Source: Variovorax flavidus (lineage in GTDB: Bacteria > Pseudomonadota > Gammaproteobacteria > Burkholderiales > Burkholderiaceae_C). From it: 64,000 bases of DNA. The notes under the pieces were generated by a model that ran no database searches, was not told the origin of the DNA, and saw only the letters and a list, made by a program, of their open reading frames with translations. Positions 8,239 to 16,328 of this stretch are shown here, piece after piece. Both the position numbers and the translations under genes were made by a program. Each line of letters starts with the position of its first letter. Within the stretch, counting starts at the first letter, position 1. The stretch spans positions 2,108,001 to 2,172,000 of the forward strand of contig NZ_JASZYE010000001.1 of NCBI RefSeq assembly GCF_030317145.1. The letters run 5' to 3'.

Positions 8239-9246
8239 TCAAAGAATGATGTCGTTCAAGGGTTCCGGCAGCGTGGGCAGATCGGGATCGCCGATGATTT
8301 CCTTCAGCTCCCGCTCGATGGTCTTCGCGATCTGCGTGATGGGCACGTCGTTGGCGCCGCCTTCGAACGGGTTCTCCGTGCTCTCGCCGACCTGCTCCAG
8401 CGCGGTGTACATCCAGGAGATGGTCGCGCTGAACGGAATGACGAGCCACACCATGCTGCCCTGCATGAAGCCCGCGATGCCTTCGTTCAGCCGGTCGAAC
8501 TCCTTGAGCAGCCCGAACGGCAGCAGGACGCAGAAGGCCCAGACGAAGATCGTGTTGATGATGGCGTACTGCCTTGGGTACGGGAAGTTCTTGATGCGTT
8601 CCACGCGTCCCTGCTGCTCGATGAACTCCTTCAGGATCTTGTTCAGCTCGATGTAGGAAGTGAGCGATATGGCATCCTCGTCCAGCAGCCGCCTCAGCGC
8701 ACGCCCCTGAAGCCAGAGCACTTGCGTGGCCCTGTTGCCGACGTTCAGGATCTGACGGTGCTCCTCCTCGGACAGATGCTTGCACAGCTCCTCGTCGATG
8801 GATGTCTCCCGCTCGGGAATGCGATAGGCACGGCGGTACTCGACGTTCGAAGCCTTCTCCATCGACTCCCACACCTTCGGCTGCCGGAGCTCGTAGCGCA
8901 GGCAAGTCAGCCATGCCGCATGGCGCTCGACGAGATCGCGCGCGTCGGTGGCGGTCGCCACGAAGCCTCGAATGCTGATGCCCCAGTACCTGCTGCTACT
9001 GAGGATGGCGGTCCAGACCTGCTGCGCGTCGACGGTTCGGTTGTAGGTCTGGACGTTCTTGAAGCCGACGATGAACGATGTCGCGGTTCCAAGGAGACCG
9101 ACCACGGTCAGGGGAATCGTGAGCCACCGCAGACCGAGCACCTGGTAGAGGATCACGGGGACGAAGCCGACCACCACGAGCAGGTAGATCTGCCGCCGCG
9201 TCCACACGAGGAACTCGGAAACTTTGTAGGTCTTGCCCAGATGCAT
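8239..9246 (-). CDS. Bestrophin-like membrane protein (RFP-TM family)
   Basis: 335 residues. N-terminal hydrophobic stretches at about 20-60 (LLVVVGFVPVILYQVLGLRW) and further spans at about 225-285 (IFVWAFCVLLPFGLL, WLVIPFSATISWMY) give the four-span bestrophin/YneE pattern, with the family-typical NPFEGGANDVPI at the C-terminal side of the last span. Bestrophins form pentameric anion or small-cation channels in the membrane. It is the last gene of the operon that begins at 11423 and is separated from the peroxiredoxin-like gene by 62 bases. The ribosome site is weak, so the start (9246) is less certain. Confidence 0.85.
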   Translation of the reverse strand: MHLGKTYKVSEFLVWTRRQIYLLVVVGFVPVILYQVLGLRWLTIPLTVVGLLGTATSFIVGFKNVQTYNRTVDAQQVWTAILSSSRYWGISIRGFVATATDARDLVERHAAWLTCLRYELRQPKVWESMEKASNVEYRRAYRIPERETSIDEELCKHLSEEEHRQILNVGNRATQVLWLQGRALRRLLDEDAISLTSYIELNKILKEFIEQQGRVERIKNFPYPRQYAIINTIFVWAFCVLLPFGLLKEFDRLNEGIAGFMQGSMVWLVIPFSATISWMYTALEQVGESTENPFEGGANDVPITQIAKTIERELKEIIGDPDLPTLPEPLNDIIL

Positions 9247-9308
9247 GATGAAACTCGAATGGATTGGAAACGCCCGCGCTGGCCATGGACATGGGGCCCG
9301 TACTTTGG

Positions 9309-9941
9309 CTAGGCCCCGAGTGCGAGGTTCTCGATGGCAGCGATGACATCGCGCGGGTCGGCACGCCGGCGAGCGTCTTCTTCGATCAAGGCGAAGCGGA
9401 TGCTTCCCGTGCGGTCGATCACGTACGTGGCGGGAACGGGCAGCACCCAGAGGCCGTTGCCATTGAGAACCGGGATGTCGGTGCCGACCGAACCGTAGAA
9501 GTCCACCAGGTCCGGATGCAGGGTGAAGGCAATCCCGAAGCCGTTGGCCGCTTCCAGCGCGGAGTCGCTGAGGACCGTGAACGCGAGCGCATTCTTCTCG
9601 GCCGTGCTCAACGAGTTGTCGGGCGTCTGCGGCGAGATCGCCACCAGCGTGGCCCCCAGCCGTGCCAGTTCGCTCGCCTGTTCGCGCCACGCGCGCAACT
9701 GGAGGTTGCAGTAGGTGCACCATCCCCCGCGGTAGAAGACGATCACCAGCGGACCCTTGCGCCAGAGGTCCGCAAGCCGCACGGGCCGGTCGAACGCGTC
9801 CGGCAGGATCAGGTCGGGCGCAAGTCCACCGACGCGCTGGGCCCGCTTCGCGATCCCCGTCGCATCGAAGACGTCGTCGGCTTCGATGGACGACAGGCCC
9901 GAAGCGAAGGGATAGCCCGCTTCTGGATCGACGCGTGTCAT
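9309..9941 (-). CDS. Peroxiredoxin-like thioredoxin-fold protein
   Basis: 210 residues with a central AhpC/TSA-like domain. The active-site segment is FYRGGWCTYCNLQLR, i.e. Cys75-x-x-Cys78, the arrangement of the 'peroxiredoxin-like' CxxC group rather than classical 2-Cys enzymes. It probably reduces hydroperoxides or disulfides in the cytoplasm. Its ATG overlaps the stop of the small membrane protein gene (ATGA). Confidence 0.88.
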   Translation of the reverse strand: MTRVDPEAGYPFASGLSSIEADDVFDATGIAKRAQRVGGLAPDLILPDAFDRPVRLADLWRKGPLVIVFYRGGWCTYCNLQLRAWREQASELARLGATLVAISPQTPDNSLSTAEKNALAFTVLSDSALEAANGFGIAFTLHPDLVDFYGSVGTDIPVLNGNGLWVLPVPATYVIDRTGSIRFALIEEDARRRADPRDVIAAIENLALGA

Positions 9942-10204
9942 GGCGTCCCCCTGTCGGCCAAGGCTTCGGCGACGTCGGGCATCGATGCGTTCGCCGCGGG
10001 ATGCGGCTGCGCGAACGCATCACAGAGTGCGCGGACTGCGCTTCCAGGCGCCTCGTGCAGCGCCTCGGAGGCTGCGACCACGGAGCTGGCCGCGATCGTC
10101 ATGCACACCGCGGCGGTGCCTGCGATGCCCTGGAGCGTGGCCAGGAGCCCTGGCCTTCGGTGTCCACGAATCGCTTCGCGAGACGTCGGTTCGGATCTGT
10201 TCAT
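9938..10204 (-). CDS. Small single-span membrane protein of unknown function
   Basis: 88 residues from the ATG at 10204, chosen because AGGAG stands eight bases upstream. A basic N-terminus is followed by one hydrophobic segment (about residues 20-45, LLATLQGIAGTAAVCMTIAA) and a short tail. It may be a membrane anchor or an uncleaved signal. It sits 26 bases after the hydrolase gene and overlaps the peroxiredoxin-like gene, so it is a true member of the operon, but no domain is recognised. Confidence 0.7.
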   Translation of the reverse strand: MNRSEPTSREAIRGHRRPGLLATLQGIAGTAAVCMTIAASSVVAASEALHEAPGSAVRALCDAFAQPHPAANASMPDVAEALADRGTP

Positions 10205-10230
10205 GATCGGGTCTCCTGGCGCCGGGACAC

Positions 10231-11067
10231 TCAAGGCTGCGCCGCGTCCGCCTGCGCGGTTGCGGCGGCCTCGGCCGCTTCGACGATGAGGCGGCTCACC
10301 GCGTTGGGCTTGGAGACCATCACGACATGGGATGCACCCTTCACCACCACCGTCTTCTTCGACCCGGCGCGTTCGGCCATGAATGCCAGCGCGGCCGGTG
10401 GAATGTTCTTGTCACGATCGCCATAGACAAACCACGACGGCACGGTCTTCCAGGCGGCCGCGGGGGCCGCTTCGCCCAGCGCGCTTTCGGTGATGGGCCG
10501 TTGCGACATGGCCATCAGGTACGCGGCTGCTGGCGGCACGTCGGCAGCGAACTGGCTGCCGAACTTCTCCTGAAGGATGGAGAGATCCTTGCCTCCGTCG
10601 GGCAACGACACGGGTGGTGCAAGCGTCGGGCCGAGCGTGCTGCCCGGGAACTTGCCCGACAGATCGACCGCGGACTCCCCTGCCTCCGGGGCAAATGCCG
10701 CGACGAAGACCAGCGCCTTGACTTTGGCCTTTCCATCTGCCGCGGCAGATATGACCGAGCCACCGTACGAATGGCCGACCAGCACGACCGGCCCTTTGAC
10801 CGAATCGACCACCGCCGCAACGTAGGCCGCATCGGACTTCACTCCGCGAAGCGGATTGGCAACGGCAATGACGGGAAAGCTCCGGGCGCGCAGGTTTCGC
10901 GCCACGTCGTTCCAGCTCGCCGATTCGGCGAAGGCGCCGTGAACCAGCACGATCGTCGGCCTCGCCTTTGGCATCGACGGCTCCGCTGCGCCCACCGGCG
11001 CGGCGAGGTGCAAGGTCATGATGCCGACGGCGGCGACCGCGCGGGCGAAATACGAGAACTTCTTCAT
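10231..11067 (-). CDS. Secreted alpha/beta hydrolase
   Basis: 278 residues. A Sec signal (about 1-28, MKKFSYFARAVAAVGIMTLH) precedes an alpha/beta hydrolase core: oxyanion-loop VLVHGAFAESASW, nucleophile Ser100 in VGHSYGG, acid in VYGDRDKNIP and His in KGASHVVMVSKP. This is the esterase/EstC-like group. It should act in the periplasm. AAAGGAA supports the ATG. It is the second gene of the five-gene operon under regulon copy 4. Confidence 0.9.
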   Translation of the reverse strand: MKKFSYFARAVAAVGIMTLHLAAPVGAAEPSMPKARPTIVLVHGAFAESASWNDVARNLRARSFPVIAVANPLRGVKSDAAYVAAVVDSVKGPVVLVGHSYGGSVISAAADGKAKVKALVFVAAFAPEAGESAVDLSGKFPGSTLGPTLAPPVSLPDGGKDLSILQEKFGSQFAADVPPAAAYLMAMSQRPITESALGEAAPAAAWKTVPSWFVYGDRDKNIPPAALAFMAERAGSKKTVVVKGASHVVMVSKPNAVSRLIVEAAEAAATAQADAAQP

Positions 11068-11114
11068 TTGGATTCCTTTGATGGATGGGGATGGATTGAC
11101 GACGACTTCGCGAC

Positions 11115-11423
11115 TCAGCACACCGCCGCCGTTCGGCTCGCCTGCTTCGCGCACGCGGCCTCGGGCAGGCCGGGCTGTCGATCTGCTTTGGCGGCACAGA
11201 GCGCCTGTGGGACGGGGGCCGCATCGACGGCCACCGTGGCGAACTTCAGTTCCACGTGAGCCACGCCTCGCGCGATGACTCCCGCTGCGGCGATGGCGAG
11301 CAGGCAGATCGCCACGTATCCCCAGCGCCAGACCCGATCCATTGCGTCTCGCGATGCCGGATCGACGCTGCACGCGTGTGGCGGTTCGAATGAAGGGGCC
11401 GGGGATGGCACGCGCTGCGTCAT
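11115..11423 (-). CDS. Small membrane protein, first gene of the hydrolase-peroxiredoxin operon
   Basis: 102 residues with one membrane span (about 34-54, WGYVAICLLAIAAAGVIARG) and a Cys-containing C-terminal part that would lie in the periplasm. GAGG precedes the ATG. No domain is recognised. The gene begins 74 bases after the expected start of transcription of regulon copy 4 and is followed 47 bases later by the secreted hydrolase. Confidence 0.65.
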   Translation of the reverse strand: MTQRVPSPAPSFEPPHACSVDPASRDAMDRVWRWGYVAICLLAIAAAGVIARGVAHVELKFATVAVDAAPVPQALCAAKADRQPGLPEAACAKQASRTAAVC

Positions 11424-11503
11424 GGTGAGACCTCGAAGGCCACGGAGGCCTTGACCTCAGGACGACTGAGGGACCGGTTCGCGACTATCGCGATACGGTC
11501 TCA

Positions 11504-11574
11504 ATGCTAGGAATCACCCGCGGGCAGCGGTAGCCCTGTGGCATGTACCGCCATGTTGACCATGCGGCATCAAT
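11504..11574 (-). promoter_or_regulatory. Regulon promoter, copy 4 (membrane protein/hydrolase/peroxiredoxin/bestrophin operon)
   Basis: Minus strand: ATTGATG, 8 nt, TCAACATGGCGG, 10 nt, AGGGCTACCG, then CC-TAGCAT (-10 at 11509-11504). Spacing is identical to the other copies. Transcription should start near 11497. Confidence 0.75.
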
Positions 11575-11582
11575 GCGGTTGG

Positions 11583-13256
11583 CTACATGGCGTCATAGCT
11601 CGGGCCCTCGCCGCCTTGCGGGGCCACCCACACGATGTTCTGCGTCGGATCCTTGATGTCACAGGTCTTGCAATGAATGCAGTTCTGCGCGTTGATCTGG
11701 AGCCGGTCCTCGCCCTTGTCGTTCTTCAGGAACTCGTACACGCCCGCCGGGCAGTAGCGGCTCTCCGGACCCGCGTACGAGCGCAGGTTGACTGCCACCG
11801 GCACTGCGGCATCGCGCAAGGTCAGGTGTACCGGCTGGTCCTCGGTGTGGTGGGTGTTGCTCAGGTACACGGAACTCAGCCGGTCGAACGACAGCTTGCC
11901 GTCCGGCTTGGGATACAGGATCGGTTCGCACTCGTCGGCGAGGCGCAGGCTCGAATGGTCCGGCTGCTTGCCATGCAGCGTCCACGGCGGCGTCCGGATG
12001 CCGAGTCTTGGCATGAGCCACTGCTCGACCCCCGTCATCAGCGTGCCGACGACGGTGCCTTTCTTGAACCAGAGCTTGAAGTTGCGGGACTCGCGCAGCT
12101 CCGCATGCAGCCAGCTGCGCGTGAACGCTTGCGGATAGGCCGTGAGCTCGTCACCCGAACGCCCGTCGCGCAGCGCCGCACACGCGGCCTCCGCGGCAAG
12201 CATGCCGGTCTTGATCGCCGCGTGACTGCCCTTGATGCGTGCCGCATTCAGATAGCCGGCATCGCAACCCACCAGTGCGCCCCCCGGAAACACCGTCTTC
12301 GGCAGGCTTTGCGGAAAACCGTTGTTGATGGCACGCGCGCCGTAGCCGATGCGCCGGCCGCTTTCGATGTGCGCGCGGATCGCGGGATGCGTCTTCCAAC
12401 GCTGGAACTCATCGAACGGGCTGAGCCACGGATTCCGGTAGTCGAGCCCGATGACGAAGCCCAGCGCAACCCTGTTGCCTTCGAGATGGTAGAGAAACCC
12501 GCCGCCGAAGGTGTCGCTGTCCATTGGCCACCCCGCCGTGTGGACGACGAGACCCGGCCTGGCCTGCGACGGGGCAACCTCCCAGGTTTCCTTGAGCCCG
12601 ATCGCATAACTGGGCGGGTCGCGGCCCTCGGCCAGGTCGAAGCGGTCGATCAACTGGCGGCCGAGCTGCCCGCGCGCGCCCTCGGCGAAGATGGTGTACT
12701 TGCCGCGAAGTTCGACACCCGGCTGGAATGCGGCCGTGCGCTCGCCGTCACGCCCGATCCCCATGTCGCCGGTGGCCACGCCCGTGACGCGGCCCTCCCT
12801 GTCATAGAGCACCTCTGTCGCCGCGAAGCCGGCGAAAACCTCGACGCCCTGGCTCTCGGCATGCTGGCCGAGCCACTTCACGACGTTGCCGAGGCTGATG
12901 ACGTAGTTGCCGTGGTTGCGAAAGCACCTGGGCACCAGGAAGCCCGGCGTTCGCATCGAGCGCTTCGCGCCGAGAAACAGGAATTCGTCGGCCGTCACGG
13001 GTTGGTTGAGGGGCGCGCCGAGCGTCTTCCAGTCGGGCAGCAACTCATCGATCGCCCTCGGGTCCATCACCGCGCCCGAGAGAATGTGCGCACCGGGCTC
13101 ACTCCCCTTGTCGAGCACGACGACCGATACCTCGGGGTCGAGTTGCTTGGCCCTGATCGCGGCGGCCATGCCGGCCGGCCCACCGCCCACGATCACGATG
13201 TCGAAGTCGATCGTTTCTCTCGCGTCGACGGCGGTTGAAGTGGCTGGGGCAGTCAT
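11583..13256 (-). CDS. Electron transfer flavoprotein-ubiquinone oxidoreductase
   Basis: 557 residues. The FAD motif VIVGGGPAGMAAAIRA is at about 21-37, and the C-terminal 4Fe-4S ligands are Cys502 (RYCPAGVYEF) and Cys526/529/532 (CIHCKTC). The enzyme passes electrons from reduced ETF to ubiquinone at the inner membrane, supporting fatty-acid and amino-acid oxidation. AGAGAAG precedes the ATG at 13256. It is a single gene; the 212-base gap from cupin 1 holds no regulon promoter that I can see, so it seems to be a housekeeping gene inside the stress region. Confidence 0.95.
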   Translation of the reverse strand: MTAPATSTAVDARETIDFDIVIVGGGPAGMAAAIRAKQLDPEVSVVVLDKGSEPGAHILSGAVMDPRAIDELLPDWKTLGAPLNQPVTADEFLFLGAKRSMRTPGFLVPRCFRNHGNYVISLGNVVKWLGQHAESQGVEVFAGFAATEVLYDREGRVTGVATGDMGIGRDGERTAAFQPGVELRGKYTIFAEGARGQLGRQLIDRFDLAEGRDPPSYAIGLKETWEVAPSQARPGLVVHTAGWPMDSDTFGGGFLYHLEGNRVALGFVIGLDYRNPWLSPFDEFQRWKTHPAIRAHIESGRRIGYGARAINNGFPQSLPKTVFPGGALVGCDAGYLNAARIKGSHAAIKTGMLAAEAACAALRDGRSGDELTAYPQAFTRSWLHAELRESRNFKLWFKKGTVVGTLMTGVEQWLMPRLGIRTPPWTLHGKQPDHSSLRLADECEPILYPKPDGKLSFDRLSSVYLSNTHHTEDQPVHLTLRDAAVPVAVNLRSYAGPESRYCPAGVYEFLKNDKGEDRLQINAQNCIHCKTCDIKDPTQNIVWVAPQGGEGPSYDAM

Positions 13257-13468
13257 GCGGCTTCTCTTTTTGAATGGGCTTCGGTCCAAGGGTGCCCTCC
13301 ACCCGCCGCGTCGCCGTGTTGCTGATCGGATTTGCGCGGGAGCTCCGCGCCGACGTGAGTTCGTCCCGTGCACGAACGGATGGAAAGTGCACGCCTCATT
13401 ACAGCCGCCTCGACGATCTGACATCCGTCATCTTCGTAGCGACGGGTGGAGAGCGAAAATCGGTCACT

Positions 13469-13882
13469 TCACTGGCAGGACGGCATCGACGCGGTGTTCT
13501 TCACCAGGAAGACAAGGAATTTCGCGGGCCAGACCTTGCTGGCATTGCGCCCTACCGTGTGGATGTCGTGCGGTCCTTCGTAGAAGGTGTCTCCGGCTTG
13601 CAGAGTGACGACCTTGCCGCCTTTCAAACCCATCTCGATCGAGCCCTCGAGCACGTAGATGAAGCCGTGCGCGTCATGGCGATGGACAGGTTCGACGTCG
13701 CCCGGCGCATAGTCCACGGTCATCACCAGGACCTCCTTGCCGGAGATGTTCGCGAGCTCCCTGGCGAGCAGCGGCGTCACGACGGCGTCGTGCGCTGCGC
13801 CGTGCGCGGAGGCTTCTTGCGCCATCAGCGCGCCTGCGGCGACCAGTAGCGTCGTGCCGATGTGTCTTGCAGTGGTGAACAT
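13469..13882 (-). CDS. Secreted cupin-domain protein (cupin 1)
   Basis: 137 residues: signal peptide (about 1-26, ending ALMAQEASA) and one small cupin barrel. The metal-binding motif is PVHRHDAHGFIYVLEGS (about 65-81), with the second motif region around FYEGPHDIHTVGRN. Single cupins of this kind bind a metal ion; the reaction is not known. The ATG at 13882 lies only about eight bases after the -10 element of regulon copy 5, so the message is probably leaderless. The paralogue at 24811-25215 is closely similar over the barrel. Confidence 0.88.
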   Translation of the reverse strand: MFTTARHIGTTLLVAAGALMAQEASAHGAAHDAVVTPLLARELANISGKEVLVMTVDYAPGDVEPVHRHDAHGFIYVLEGSIEMGLKGGKVVTLQAGDTFYEGPHDIHTVGRNASKVWPAKFLVFLVKNTASMPSCQ

Positions 13883-13890
13883 GAAGACGA

Positions 13891-13961
13891 ATCGTAGAGA
13901 TCGAGCATCCTTCGCGGTAGGCACGAAGGAAGGCTCACGATGTTGCCCGGGACGCACCAAT
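13891..13961 (-). promoter_or_regulatory. Regulon promoter, copy 5 (cupin 1)
   Basis: Minus strand: ATTGGTG, 8 nt, GCAACATCGTGA, 10 nt, GTGCCTACCG, then TC-TACGAT (-10 at 13896-13891). The start codon of cupin 1 is eight bases downstream of the hexamer, which makes a leaderless transcript likely. Confidence 0.75.
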
Positions 13962-14028
13962 GCAATGGACGCGCAGGGCCTGTGCGCCGATGCGAAGGAC
14001 CGCACGGCGATGGCGCCGGCTGCCCGGC

Positions 14029-14796
14029 CTAAGACTCGGGCAGGTAGTACGACGCCCAGGCCGCGATCAGGTTCGCCACATGCTCCGCATCGTTGCGGCC
14101 GGACAGCAAGTGGTCGGCCTTGTCCAGCGAGACAAAGCTCTTGGGATGCCGTGCCGCGAGAAAGATGTGCGTGGCGTTCTCGATGTCGACCGTCTGGTCG
14201 CGCGGTGCATGCAGCACCAGGAGCGGCCGGCGCAAGGCCGCGATTCGAAGGCCCTGATCGTGGCCCCGCAAGTCATCGACGAATGCCTTGCTCACGGATA
14301 CGGGGCGTCCGGCCACCTGTACCAGCGATTGCGCCTGGGTTTCCAGCCGCGCCAGGCCCTCGGGGTCGAGCAGATGCAGCACATGCGCAACGTCGAACGG
14401 CGCCGCGATCGTGGCCACCGCGCGTGCGCTGGCAATGTCGCCCGCGGCTGCGAGGACGGCAGCGCCGCCGAGACTGTGTCCGACCAGAATATCCGGAGGC
14501 ATCCCTGCCGCCTGCATCGCGGCGGAAGCGGACACGAGGTCCTGCACGTTCGTGCTGAAGCTCGAATCAGCGAAGCTGCCTTCGCTCTCCCCCAGCCCGG
14601 TGAAGTCGAAACGCAGCACGCCGATGCCCACGCCGGCGAGCGTCCGTGCGATGCGCACGGCGGCCAGATTCTTCTTGCCGCACGTGAAGCAGTGCGCAAA
14701 CAGAGCCCAGCCATGATGAACGCCTTCGGGCATCTCGAGACTGCCGGACAGGCGCCTGCCCTCGTGGTTGAGGAATTCAAAGGGACGCGTGGACAT
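14029..14796 (-). CDS. Alpha/beta hydrolase (dienelactone-hydrolase/osmotin-like group)
   Basis: 255 residues, cytoplasmic. Oxyanion region FAHCFTCGKKN, LRFDFTGLGESEG, nucleophile Ser108 in VGHSLGGAA, acid in HAPRDQTV and His in KADHLLS. This is the hydrolase that in other bacteria is often fused to an OsmC domain; here it stands alone, ending without the OsmC part. It follows the 122-residue unknown gene by 16 bases and is the last gene of the histidine kinase operon. Confidence 0.87.
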   Translation of the reverse strand: MSTRPFEFLNHEGRRLSGSLEMPEGVHHGWALFAHCFTCGKKNLAAVRIARTLAGVGIGVLRFDFTGLGESEGSFADSSFSTNVQDLVSASAAMQAAGMPPDILVGHSLGGAAVLAAAGDIASARAVATIAAPFDVAHVLHLLDPEGLARLETQAQSLVQVAGRPVSVSKAFVDDLRGHDQGLRIAALRRPLLVLHAPRDQTVDIENATHIFLAARHPKSFVSLDKADHLLSGRNDAEHVANLIAAWASYYLPES

Positions 14797-14812
14797 CCTG
14801 TGTCCCGTTCAG

Positions 14813-15181
14813 TCAGTCCTGCAATGCCGTGGAATCGCGCCAATACAAGGCGGACAACAGCACGCCATCACCCTCGATCTCGAACTCGTCGGGCAGCGGC
14901 CCGTCGATGCGTTCCAGCTGAACCGCGCCGGCCAGTTGCTCACGCAGTTCGCTTGCCCAGGTGGCGCCGTGGGCCATCCAGATGGGGCTCGTCTCGTCAC
15001 CATCTGGCGAAGGTTCCAGCATCACGATGACGCGCAGCTCGGGGACATCGGTAGCCCCATCGGGCCGGATGGCCCACAGGCGCCGGATCGCGGGGTTTCC
15101 GTCGTACCAAGTCTTCAGCGTGGTCGACGCCCAGGCGTGCGGATGGTGTGCGTCAATCGAACTGTCGAGAGTGATTTTCAT
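14813..15181 (-). CDS. Conserved protein of unknown function
   Basis: 122 residues, acidic, no signal or membrane span. Features are MKITLDSSIDAHHPHAWAST at the start and a Trp-rich middle (IWMAHGATWASEL). Its ATG overlaps the stop of the histidine kinase gene (ATGA) and it precedes the alpha/beta hydrolase, so it is translated together with both. I do not recognise the family. Confidence 0.7.
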   Translation of the reverse strand: MKITLDSSIDAHHPHAWASTTLKTWYDGNPAIRRLWAIRPDGATDVPELRVIVMLEPSPDGDETSPIWMAHGATWASELREQLAGAVQLERIDGPLPDEFEIEGDGVLLSALYWRDSTALQD

Positions 15182-15936
15182 GAGCTTGCAATCGTTGAAG
15201 TGTCGGCATGGGTGGGGGGCGAAGGCGGCTCAGGCCGCATGCTCTGGTGCAGGGGCAGCCAAACGCTGAACTCCGCGCCGCGGTTGAGCCCCGCAGAAGT
15301 GGCCTTCACGAAGCCGCCGTGCGCGACCGTCAGCCCGTGAACCAGGGCCAGCCCGACGCCGAGGCCGCCGTGCAGTCCCTCGGCGGCAACGCCGGCCTGG
15401 CTGAACAGTCCGAAGACTTCGGGCAGGAATTCGGGTGCGATGCCGCAGCCCGTGTCCGTTACCGAGATCCTGGCGAAGCCGTCTTCCGAGGTGACGCGCA
15501 CGACAACCTGCCCGCCAGCGGGTGTGAACTTGACGGCGTTGTCCAACAGGTTTCCGACGATCTGCTCGAGCCTGACCGGGTCCGCGAAGCACATCAGTGG
15601 AGAGGCCGATCGCAGTTCCGTGCCGATGCGTCCCGGCGGCCAGCTCGCACTCAAGGACCCCACGACATCCAGCACGAGCTTGCCGAGGTCCAGGTTCGAG
15701 CGATGAAGCGTCAGCCTGCCGATCCGCACGCGGGAGACGTCGAGGAGGTCGTTGATGATGCGCGCCTGGCTCTCGATGGCGCGCTGTATCGCTTCGGCGA
15801 TGCGCGGGATGTGCGTCGGCGCGGTCGATGCCGGCAGGCGCGCGAGCAGGTTGGCGTTCATCTGGATGACGTGGAGAGGTTGCCTGAGTTCGTGCGAGAC
15901 GATGGCCAGGACCTTGTCTCTGGTTGCGCAGCGCAT
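15178..15936 (-). CDS. Sensorless histidine kinase
   Basis: 252 residues. The dimerisation box begins almost at the N-terminus: phospho-acceptor His15 in AIVSHELRQPL. Then come the N box (EQIVGNLLDNAVKFTP), G1 (VTDTGCGI) and G2 (GLGVGLALVHGL) of the ATP-binding domain. There is no transmembrane or PAS sensor part and no response regulator next door, so input must come from a partner protein. The ATG at 15936 follows two bases after the stop of a 33-codon frame, suggesting translational coupling. It belongs to the operon driven by regulon copy 6. Confidence 0.85.
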   Translation of the reverse strand: MRCATRDKVLAIVSHELRQPLHVIQMNANLLARLPASTAPTHIPRIAEAIQRAIESQARIINDLLDVSRVRIGRLTLHRSNLDLGKLVLDVVGSLSASWPPGRIGTELRSASPLMCFADPVRLEQIVGNLLDNAVKFTPAGGQVVVRVTSEDGFARISVTDTGCGIAPEFLPEVFGLFSQAGVAAEGLHGGLGVGLALVHGLTVAHGGFVKATSAGLNRGAEFSVWLPLHQSMRPEPPSPPTHADTSTIASS

Positions 15937-15938
15937 GC

Positions 15939-16040
15939 TCACCGGGCGGCCAAGCGGACCGGCACGCGGTCTGCGCCGCCCGACGGAGTTGGAATCCGGC
16001 CGACAAGTGGGCACGCGGCATGCGTGTGAATGAGCTTCAT
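15939..16040 (-). CDS. Possible 33-residue leader peptide upstream of the histidine kinase
   Basis: A frame of 33 codons starts at 16040 behind a strong ribosome site (AAGGAACACCC) and stops with TGA two bases before the kinase ATG. The peptide is basic (MKLIHTHAACPLVGRIPTPS and an Arg-rich end) and not recognised. Alternatives are a short regulatory peptide, or the remnant of a longer kinase N-terminus lost by frameshift; the kinase frame itself stays open upstream but has no good start there. Confidence 0.4.
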   Translation of the reverse strand: MKLIHTHAACPLVGRIPTPSGGADRVPVRLAAR

Positions 16041-16101
16041 GGGTGTTCCTTGCCTTTGATGCAGCGGTCCCGCGTTCGACCGGGATGCTTGCGACGCGTC
16101 G

Positions 16102-16172
16102 ATCGTAGGCAAGCCCTCGGGCCGGCGGAAGGCATGCGCAGCAGCGCACCGTGTTGCCAGCCGCGCACCAAT
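16102..16172 (-). promoter_or_regulatory. Regulon promoter, copy 6 (histidine kinase operon)
   Basis: Minus strand: ATTGGTG, 8 nt, GCAACACGGTGC, 10 nt, ATGCCTTCCG, then CC-TACGAT (-10 at 16107-16102). Transcription is expected near 16095, about 55 bases before the small leader frame. Confidence 0.78.
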
Positions 16173-16200
16173 CACCGGATGCCGTTTCGAATCGGATTTC

Positions 16201-16227
16201 CGTCACAGAACGCCCTGCTCATTCGTC
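16201..16227 (+). promoter_or_regulatory. ECF41-type promoter upstream of SDR 1
   Basis: CGTCACA (16201-16207), exactly 16 bases, CGTC (16224-16227), followed by TTG. The published ECF41 target promoter is TGTCACA-N16-CGTC; only the first base differs. An ECF41-like sigma factor is encoded 5.7 kb away at 21965, and an exact match stands before CMD 2 with the same CGTCTTG context. About 100 bases separate it from the SDR 1 start. Confidence 0.6.
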
Positions 16228-16328
16228 TTGTTCCATGAGGCCCGCAGGTGCCTCCCCAAGCCGTCAAGCGGTCCGTTTCTGCGCGTGCTGGCGGGCTGGG
16301 CATTTCATCTCTTACACAGGATCCTCAT

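Noticed and set aside
11538..13238. 566-codon plus-strand open frame opposite ETF-QO
   Set aside because: Shadow of the ETF-QO gene, with no domain features and biased composition.
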